Shown: positions 1 through 5,240 of the stretch, one piece after another
How positions within the stretch are numbered: position 1 is the stretch's first letter
How the letters are laid out: every line of letters begins with the position of its first letter
Translations under genes and position numbers: made by a program
Source: CAZNNH01 sp964574335
GTDB taxonomy: Bacteria; Acidobacteriota; Vicinamibacteria; Fen-336
Assembly: GCA_964574335.1 (NCBI GenBank)
Contig: CAZNNH010000243.1
Span: 1-7,324, forward strand
Length of the DNA stretch: 7,324 nucleotides
Reading direction: 5' to 3'
The notes under the pieces: model-generated
Told to the model about the DNA's origin: nothing
What the model saw: only the letters and a program-made list of their open reading frames with translations
Database searches by the model: none

Positions 1-139
1 CCGATGTGTCCTACACGGTCCCTCCGTGGGCGCGCCCTAATCGGGCGCGGACTGGGGGATCGATCGTCACGGGCGCCCGATCCCACTGTCCGCTCCCGAT
101 ATGGGCGAGCCCACGGAGGAACCGTGAAGACCTCATCTG
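1..139. repeat. Long imperfect palindrome at the left edge of the window, covering the start of the GH43-like gene
   Basis: The arms 1-69 and 71-139 pair around a centre at base 70. Comparing base i with base 140-i by hand gives 53 Watson-Crick pairs of 69. The best block is 21-37 against 103-119, with 16 of 17 paired (only G32/A108 mismatched). Other blocks are 40-45 against 95-100, 56-62 against 78-84, 14-19 against 121-126 and 3-6 against 134-137. Pairing reaches base 1, so the repeat may continue outside the window. The right arm contains the SD and GTG start of the downstream gene. The left arm read on the minus strand has a matching GGAGGGACCGTG followed at once by TAG, so it resembles a decayed inverted copy of the same leader. 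It could act as an RNA hairpin, be an inverted duplication or small repeat element, or reflect a contig-end artefact. Confidence 0.75.
115..120 (+). promoter_or_regulatory. Ribosome binding site for the GH43-like gene
   Basis: GGAGGA lies three bases before the GTG at 124, and this decides the start in favour of 124 over the ATG at 4. The same GGAGG pairs with CCTCC at 21-25 in the opposite arm of the palindrome, so it may be hidden in a transcript that begins upstream of base 21. No promoter could be picked out in this GC-rich stretch. Confidence 0.6.
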
Positions 140-1278
140 GCCTTGTGGCCGTTTCCCTCGTTGCGATGCTGGTTCTCTGCAGCTCCGACCACGCCGCAGC
201 ACAAGCTCACACGAGAGTGACGAACCCGGCTGCGCCGGGCGAGCAAGCACCCCCCGCCGATCCGGGACAGAGGAGCTTCGGTGGGCCCATTCGCACCCCC
301 GGCCCTGGCGGCCAGAGGCCACCGGCCCCGCCACGGCGTCCGGAACCGAAGCTCGGGACAGTCTCGCTCGACGAGCTCTCGATGAGCGACCCCTTCATCT
401 ATCCCGACGAGAAGTCCCACACCTATTACCTGACGGGCAGTGGCGGTCGCCTCTACAAGAGCAAGGACCTGAAGATGTGGACGGGGCCGTACTCCGTCAT
501 CGACCTCGAGGGGACGTGGATGGATGGGCACTTCGTGGCCGCGCCCGAGATTCATCACATCGGGGGCAAGTACTATCTCGCCGGCACCTGGAACGATCAC
601 GGCTACCTGATCGAGAACATCCCGCGCCGTTACAACGTGCCGACCAACCAGACGCAGCTGCTGGTCGCCGAGTCGCCCGACGGACCGTTCACGCCCCTGG
701 TGCCCGAGCTCGAGTTCTGCCTCGGTCCGGGGGACTGGGACATCATCGATGGCACCCTGTATCAGGAGGACGAGACGACCTACATGGTCTTCGTCCACGA
801 GTGGACCCAGATCATCGATGGCACCATGGCGTACATGCCGCTGTCGAAGGACCTGACTCGTCGGACCGCCGAGCCGACGACCATCTTCCGCGCCAGCGAA
901 GCGTCCTGGTCGAAGGAGATGAACAGCATCGGTGAAGCCACCTTCGGCCTGAAGATGCCGGGGTGGGTGACCGACGGGCCGCAGCTGTTCAGGACCCAGA
1001 CGGGCAAGCTGGGGATGTTGTGGTCGAGCTGGGGTGAGCACCGCTACGCGCAGGGCGTCGCGTACTCCACGTCGGGAAGCATCAAGGGCCCGTGGGTTCA
1101 GGAGGAAGAAGCATTCAGGGGCGACAACTCCGGCCACGGCATGCTCTTCAGAACGTTCGAAGGGAAGCTGCTGTTCATCCTCCATCACGCAGAAGACAAG
1201 GGACGACGCAAACCCCAGATCTGGAATGTCGACGACTCGGGCGACAAGCTGGTGCTCGGGGACCGGTACGGCTTCTGA
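124..1278 (+). CDS. Secreted glycoside hydrolase family 43-like protein (beta-xylosidase/arabinosidase type)
   Basis: The product is 384 residues from the GTG at 124, chosen for its SD and because a signal peptide follows directly: Lys2, a hydrophobic stretch at about 7-18, and an AAAQA-type cleavage region near 24-28. Residues 33-76 are a Pro/Gly/Arg-rich linker, followed by a five-bladed propeller-type domain from about 80 to the end. Visible GH43-like motifs are SDPFIY (Asp89, likely general base), APEIHH (140-145), IDGTLY (Asp209, likely pKa-modulating Asp), HEWTQIIDG (225-233), TDGPQLF (283-289) and a late LHH (353-355). The classical acid motif EGP reads TDGP here, which I believe occurs in some GH43 branches; activity is therefore likely but the acid residue is uncertain. 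It probably acts outside the cytoplasm on arabinose- or xylose-containing glycans. The exact substrate cannot be told. It is followed 22 bases later by nth and is functionally unrelated to the opposing operon. Confidence 0.8.
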   Translation: MKTSSGLVAVSLVAMLVLCSSDHAAAQAHTRVTNPAAPGEQAPPADPGQRSFGGPIRTPGPGGQRPPAPPRRPEPKLGTVSLDELSMSDPFIYPDEKSHTYYLTGSGGRLYKSKDLKMWTGPYSVIDLEGTWMDGHFVAAPEIHHIGGKYYLAGTWNDHGYLIENIPRRYNVPTNQTQLLVAESPDGPFTPLVPELEFCLGPGDWDIIDGTLYQEDETTYMVFVHEWTQIIDGTMAYMPLSKDLTRRTAEPTTIFRASEASWSKEMNSIGEATFGLKMPGWVTDGPQLFRTQTGKLGMLWSSWGEHRYAQGVAYSTSGSIKGPWVQEEEAFRGDNSGHGMLFRTFEGKLLFILHHAEDKGRRKPQIWNVDDSGDKLVLGDRYGF

Positions 1279-1300
1279 TCAGAGCGCCCCGGCGCCCCCC

Positions 1301-1984
1301 GTGACCAAGCCATCGACTCGCCGACGCCGGTTGCGGAAGGCGGATCTCCGCTGGCTCACCGCACGCCTGGCGGAGGTCCGCCGGGGGGTGAGGCCGACCA
1401 CGCTCGCCGAGGTCGAGCGCACGCGGGACCCGTTCCGCGTCCTGGTGGCCTGCGTCATCTCCCTGCGCACCAAGGACGCCGTCACTGCCGAGGCGAGCGC
1501 TCGTCTCTTCGCGCGGGCGGAGACGCCGGCGGGCTTGGTCCGTCTGGGCGTCGCACGGATCGCCCGGCTGATCTACCCGGCGGGCTTCTACAACACCAAG
1601 GCGCGCCAGATCGTCGAGATCTCGCGACGGCTGGTGCGGCACCACGGGGGGCGTGTGCCGCCGGACCGCGAGGCCCTGCTGGAGCTGCCCGGCGTCGGCC
1701 GGAAGACCGCGAACCTGGTCCTGGGGCTCGGCTTCGGCGTGCCCGCGATCTGCGTCGACACCCACGTCCACCGGATCTCCAACCGGCTGGGCCTGGTGGC
1801 GAGCAAGACTCCAGAGGAGACCGAGCGGGAACTGGAGGTCGTCCTGCCGCGGCGGGTCTGGATCGACATCAACGACCTGCTCGTCACCTTCGGCCAGAAC
1901 GTCTGCCACCCGACGTCGCCGCGCTGCTCGACCTGCGTGCTGGCGGAGCGGTGCCCCCGGATTGGCGTTACCCGCAGTCGGTGA
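1301..1984 (+). CDS. nth: Endonuclease III (DNA glycosylase/AP lyase)
   Basis: The 227-residue product excises oxidised pyrimidines and cuts the abasic strand in base excision repair. The helix-hairpin-helix LPGVGRKTA (129-137) carries the catalytic Lys135, and VDTHVHR carries the catalytic Asp153. Their spacing of 18 equals Lys120/Asp138 in the Escherichia coli enzyme. The C-terminal cluster motif is C202-X6-C209-X2-C212-X5-C218, the exact C-X6-C-X2-C-X5-C ligand set for [4Fe-4S]. The E. coli protein has 211 residues, so length is normal. Near residues 54-59 it reads SLRTKD instead of the E. coli SAQATD. The start is uncertain: GTG 1301 is the first start after the upstream stop but lacks a clear SD. 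TTG 1331 would shorten the protein by 10 residues, and ATG 1226 would overlap the upstream gene. It may be co-transcribed with the upstream hydrolase gene. Confidence 0.93.
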   Translation: MTKPSTRRRRLRKADLRWLTARLAEVRRGVRPTTLAEVERTRDPFRVLVACVISLRTKDAVTAEASARLFARAETPAGLVRLGVARIARLIYPAGFYNTKARQIVEISRRLVRHHGGRVPPDREALLELPGVGRKTANLVLGLGFGVPAICVDTHVHRISNRLGLVASKTPEETERELEVVLPRRVWIDINDLLVTFGQNVCHPTSPRCSTCVLAERCPRIGVTRSR

Positions 1985-2025
1985 GACCCGAGACGCCGTG
2001 ACCGGTGGACCGTGCCGCGGGCCGT

Positions 2026-3894
2026 CTACGCGGACGGGAACCGCGTCAGGTCGGTATGAGGGAGGAACAGCGCGGCCGTGTACTGGTCCATGTAGCGTGG
2101 GTCGGTGCTCAGCTCGATGTAGGTGATGTGGCGGGCGATCTCGAGCTGGCGGCGGCGGTGCGCTTCCGAGACCAGGGCGATGTAGGAGCCGGCCAGGGAG
2201 GCGTTGCCGAGGTAGCGATAGCGGTCGCGGGGGATGTCGGGGAGCATGCCGATAGCGATCGCCTGGTCGAGGTCCAGGAAGCGGCCGAAGCTGCCGGCGA
2301 CCTCGATATGGCCGAGGTCGGCGGGCTGCAGGCCGACCCGCTCCAGCATCAGGGTGGTGGCCGAGTAGATGGCGGCCTTGGCCCGGATCACGTTCTCGAT
2401 CTCGGTCTCGCTGATGGTGATCGCCTCACCCGAGGCGCCCTGGTTCGCCGGGACCACCACGAAGCGAGCCGATCGACCCTCGACCACGATGTGAGGCGAG
2501 CGCCCGGAGCGGTCGAGGGCCCCGCGGCGGTCGATGAAGCCGGAAAGGAGCAGGTTGGCGAGCAGGTCGATCAGCCCCGAGCCGCAGAGCCCGCGGGGCG
2601 GCCTCTCGCCGATCGTCGAGCAGGTGGGGCGGGCCGTCTGCGGGTCGACGGCCACCCGCTCGATGGCCCCGGCGGCGGCGCGCATGCCGCAGCGGATGCC
2701 TCCCCCCTCGAAGGCGGGGCCGGCCGAGCAGGCACAGGCCATCAGGAACTCGGCGTTGCCGACCACTAGCTCGCCGTTGGTGCCGATGTCGATGAACAGG
2801 CCGACCTGCTCGGCGCTCCCTGGAAGCTGGCTGCAGAGCAGACCGGCGGTGATGTCGCCGCCGACGTAGCTGCCCACACAGGGCGAGAGGTGGACCGGCG
2901 CATCCGGAGAGATCCCGAGGCCCAGCTCGCCGGCCGTGAGCTCGGGCAGCTCCCGTACCGTCGGCGTGTACGGCTCCAGGCGGATGTGCTCGGGCGGCAG
3001 CCCCAGCAGCAGGTGGGTCATCACCGTGTTGCCGGAGAGGGTGGCGGCGTGGACCTCGGCCGGGTTGGTGCCGCTGCCGAACGCCACCTGGTTGACCAGC
3101 TCGTTGACGGTCTGCAGGGCCCGGCTCCGCAGCTCCTCGAGGCGGCCGGGGCGGGCCGCCGTGTTGATGCGGCTGATCACGTCGATGCCGAGTGGGATCT
3201 GGGCGTTGTAGTCGCTGCGTGTGGCCAGCACCGTGCCGCTGTTCAGGTCGACGAGCTGGACCGCCACGCTGGTGGTGCCCAGGTCGACGGCGACACCGTA
3301 GTGTCGGTTGGTGGTGTCGCCGCCCTCGACGGCCACCAGGCGTGGCCCGTTCAGGGTCAGCGTCACCAGGCCCCCCTCGGCGCGTAGCGCTTCGGCCATC
3401 TGTCGCACCGCCGAGAGCGAGCAGCCGGAGAGGGTCGCTCCCCGCTCGGCGGCCGCCGCCCGCGAGAGCCGGTCCAGGTCGGAGAAACCATCCTCGAGCT
3501 GGGCTGCGGGCACCCTCAGCGTCACCTTGCGCACGACGGGCGACAGGGCGTTGGTGTCCGGGAGCAGCTCCTCGGGCACCAGCCGCTCCGCGTCGTCCTC
3601 GGCGAACTGGCCCGGGTGCGCCGTCAGGTGCTCGGGGACCTCGACGACCACCCGCGGGCTCGCCAGCCGACTCCGGCAGGCCAGCACATAGCCGGCGGCC
3701 AGGGCGGGAGCCGGCAGCCGTCCGACGCTGTCGGAGGTGACCTCGCCCTCGACCACGCGCACGAAGCAGCGGCCGCAGGTGCCCTCGCCGCCGCAAGGGG
3801 TCTCGACGTCGAGACCCGCCGCCCGCGCGGCGTCCAGCAGATCGGCGCCGGCTGCGGTTTCGAGGGTGACGCGGGAAGCTGCCGGCACCGCCAT
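2026..3894 (-). CDS. acsV: Reductive activator of the corrinoid iron-sulfur protein (RACo; DUF4445-type ASKHA ATPase with ferredoxin domain)
   Basis: The 622-residue protein uses ATP to drive re-reduction of inactive Co(II) in the corrinoid iron-sulfur protein to Co(I), rescuing the Wood-Ljungdahl methyl carrier. The N-terminal plant-type [2Fe-2S] domain (about 1-90) has ligands C34-X5-C40-X2-C43 and C73. A linker region follows (about 95-195). The ASKHA ATPase domain has DLGTTS (204-209), GGDITAG (345-351), DIGTNGEL (369-376), GPAFEGGGI (392-400), GLCGSGLIDLL (436-446), an ISETEIENVIRAKAA helix (494-508) and GSFGRF (534-539). All expected motifs and the length match the family. ATG 3894 is six bases after the acsC stop with only a weak AGG before it, so translation is probably coupled. 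It is the last gene of the operon and converges on nth. Related ferredoxin-ASKHA proteins activate other methyltransferases, but placement next to acsC supports this role. Confidence 0.92.
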   Translation of the reverse strand: MAVPAASRVTLETAAGADLLDAARAAGLDVETPCGGEGTCGRCFVRVVEGEVTSDSVGRLPAPALAAGYVLACRSRLASPRVVVEVPEHLTAHPGQFAEDDAERLVPEELLPDTNALSPVVRKVTLRVPAAQLEDGFSDLDRLSRAAAAERGATLSGCSLSAVRQMAEALRAEGGLVTLTLNGPRLVAVEGGDTTNRHYGVAVDLGTTSVAVQLVDLNSGTVLATRSDYNAQIPLGIDVISRINTAARPGRLEELRSRALQTVNELVNQVAFGSGTNPAEVHAATLSGNTVMTHLLLGLPPEHIRLEPYTPTVRELPELTAGELGLGISPDAPVHLSPCVGSYVGGDITAGLLCSQLPGSAEQVGLFIDIGTNGELVVGNAEFLMACACSAGPAFEGGGIRCGMRAAAGAIERVAVDPQTARPTCSTIGERPPRGLCGSGLIDLLANLLLSGFIDRRGALDRSGRSPHIVVEGRSARFVVVPANQGASGEAITISETEIENVIRAKAAIYSATTLMLERVGLQPADLGHIEVAGSFGRFLDLDQAIAIGMLPDIPRDRYRYLGNASLAGSYIALVSEAHRRRQLEIARHITYIELSTDPRYMDQYTAALFLPHTDLTRFPSA

Positions 3895-3900
3895 CGCCGC

Positions 3901-5238
3901 CTACGAGAGCCGGGCCTTGATGAAGCTCTCCAGGTCCGAGGCCTCTTGCGGGCCGACCAGCACCGTCCACCCCGGAAGGTTCTCCTCCAGCTCGCCGCTG
4001 ATCTGGGAGACGTAGCCCGGGATCACGATCTGGCGACGGGTGACCTTCTGGTCGAGCTCCGCCTGCTTGCAGAAGGCGGCCACGCTGGCCCCCGAGAACT
4101 TACCGGCGGCCCAGGCGGTCAGCACGCTCATCCCCTCGCACTCGGGGACCACCAGCCAGGCGCTCAGGCCGGCGTTCTCGATCTCGCCGCCCACGATGAA
4201 GTAGGTGAGCGAGAAGTTGGTGGTCAGGAAGACCGGCGAGTCGGGGGTGGGCTCGCCGATCGGGTAGACGTTGGGCTCCACCTGGATCGGCTTCTGCGGG
4301 TCGGTGTAGAGGTTGAGGCGCAGCGTCATCAGGGCGGCGAGCTGGGCGGCGTCGAAGGCCGGCAGCACGCAGATCCCCCCGTACTTGCAGATCTCGGTCA
4401 CCGCCTCGACGGAGCCGGCCAGCGGGTCGGCCGACAGGACGAAGCGGAGGAAGGCGAAGCCGAAGGGCTTGAAGCTCTCTTTGATCGCGGCCCGCCGCGC
4501 GATCGAGTTGGTCTGAAGCTGCTCGGCCAGCGAGCCGGTGGTGAACTGGAGCACCACGTCGGTGAGCCCCTTCTCCCTCGCACGACCGGCCAGGGCCACC
4601 AGCTCGTCGAGTTGGGGCGCGGCCAGGGCCAGGACGTGGCCGTGCTGCCTGGCGACCTCCATCAGCGTGTCGAGCGTGTCCGGAGTCGCCGAGGCGAGCA
4701 CGGAGCGCGAGCCGGCCACCGCAGCCGCCGCGGCGCCGAGGGCTTCGACGGAGTCGCTGCGCAGCACCAGCGGCTTGCCGGTCTCCTCCCAGGCCCTCTC
4801 GGCCAGCGCCACGAAGGTCCCGGTCGGCCCGCCCTTGTGGGTGACCGCTACCAGGTCGACCCCGAGCACCTCGCCGACCCGCTCCAGCGAGTATTCCTTG
4901 ATGGACCGGAGGGTCCGCTCGACGTGCTCCTGGGGTGCGTCGTCGTCGACGCCCACGGCCAGCGCGGTCTGGTGGACGAACGTCTTCTCGTGCCGGTAGA
5001 GGACGGTCTCCTCACCCAGCCGCAGCTTCCCTTCAGGGCCGAGGCCGATCCCCTTGACCGGAGGCTCGTAGGCGGCGCCGAGGACGCGGACCGCCTCCTC
5101 CGAGGCGTACGGGCACTCGGCGATCTCGGCCTTGCGGGCCGCCAGCTTCATCGCGAACGCCAGGCAGGTGTTGGAGCCGCACTCCTTGCAGTTGGTCTTG
5201 GGGAGCAGCTTCTGGATCTGGAGGCCGGTCAGCGCCAT
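3901..5238 (-). CDS. acsC: Corrinoid iron-sulfur protein, large (gamma) subunit
   Basis: The 445-residue protein is the cobalamin-bearing subunit. It accepts a methyl group from methyltetrahydrofolate (via AcsE, not in this window) and delivers it to the acetyl-CoA synthase A-cluster. The N-terminal [4Fe-4S] domain is clear: C17-X2-C20-X4-C25-X16-C42 within a KTNCKECGSNTC context. A TIM-barrel-like middle follows (about 60-320). The C-terminal corrinoid-binding domain shows TTNFSLTYFIVGGEIE (339-354), CEGMSVLTAWAAGKF (367-381) and a final sheet-helix pattern. ATG 5238 was chosen because GGGAGGG lies seven bases upstream and the family N-terminus begins here. An in-frame GTG at 5244 overlaps the upstream stop but sits too close to that SD. 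Longer forms starting further upstream add a low-complexity Arg/Pro stretch that is out-of-frame reading of acsD. The gene lies two bases after the AcsB-AcsD stop, so the stoichiometric partner AcsD is translated just before it. Confidence 0.95.
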   Translation of the reverse strand: MALTGLQIQKLLPKTNCKECGSNTCLAFAMKLAARKAEIAECPYASEEAVRVLGAAYEPPVKGIGLGPEGKLRLGEETVLYRHEKTFVHQTALAVGVDDDAPQEHVERTLRSIKEYSLERVGEVLGVDLVAVTHKGGPTGTFVALAERAWEETGKPLVLRSDSVEALGAAAAAVAGSRSVLASATPDTLDTLMEVARQHGHVLALAAPQLDELVALAGRAREKGLTDVVLQFTTGSLAEQLQTNSIARRAAIKESFKPFGFAFLRFVLSADPLAGSVEAVTEICKYGGICVLPAFDAAQLAALMTLRLNLYTDPQKPIQVEPNVYPIGEPTPDSPVFLTTNFSLTYFIVGGEIENAGLSAWLVVPECEGMSVLTAWAAGKFSGASVAAFCKQAELDQKVTRRQIVIPGYVSQISGELEENLPGWTVLVGPQEASDLESFIKARLS

Positions 5239-5240
5239 CT

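Noticed and set aside
4..123. ATG at 4 as the start of the GH43-like gene, adding 40 residues
   Set aside because: The extension is Arg-rich, lies inside the palindrome, has no signal-peptide character and would bury the clear signal peptide that begins at the GTG at 124, which has its own SD.
1034..1300. Upstream extension of nth into the GH43-like gene
   Set aside because: The extra residues are an out-of-frame reading of the hydrolase C-terminus and are not part of the endonuclease III family.
1985..2037. Possible bidirectional terminator between nth and acsV
   Set aside because: Short GC stems exist (for example CCGTC at 2022-2026 with GACGG at 2033-2037, or CCGCG at 2015-2019 with CGCGG at 2029-2033), but they compete with each other, are only five pairs long and have no T tract on either strand.
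2005..2769. Plus-strand open frame opposite the 3' part of acsV
   Set aside because: It is antisense to conserved ASKHA motifs and has a low-complexity composition, so it is a shadow frame.
2426..3970. Second minus-strand open frame of 514 codons overlapping acsV
   Set aside because: It is an Arg/Gly/Pro-rich out-of-frame reading of acsV and the end of acsC, with no motifs.
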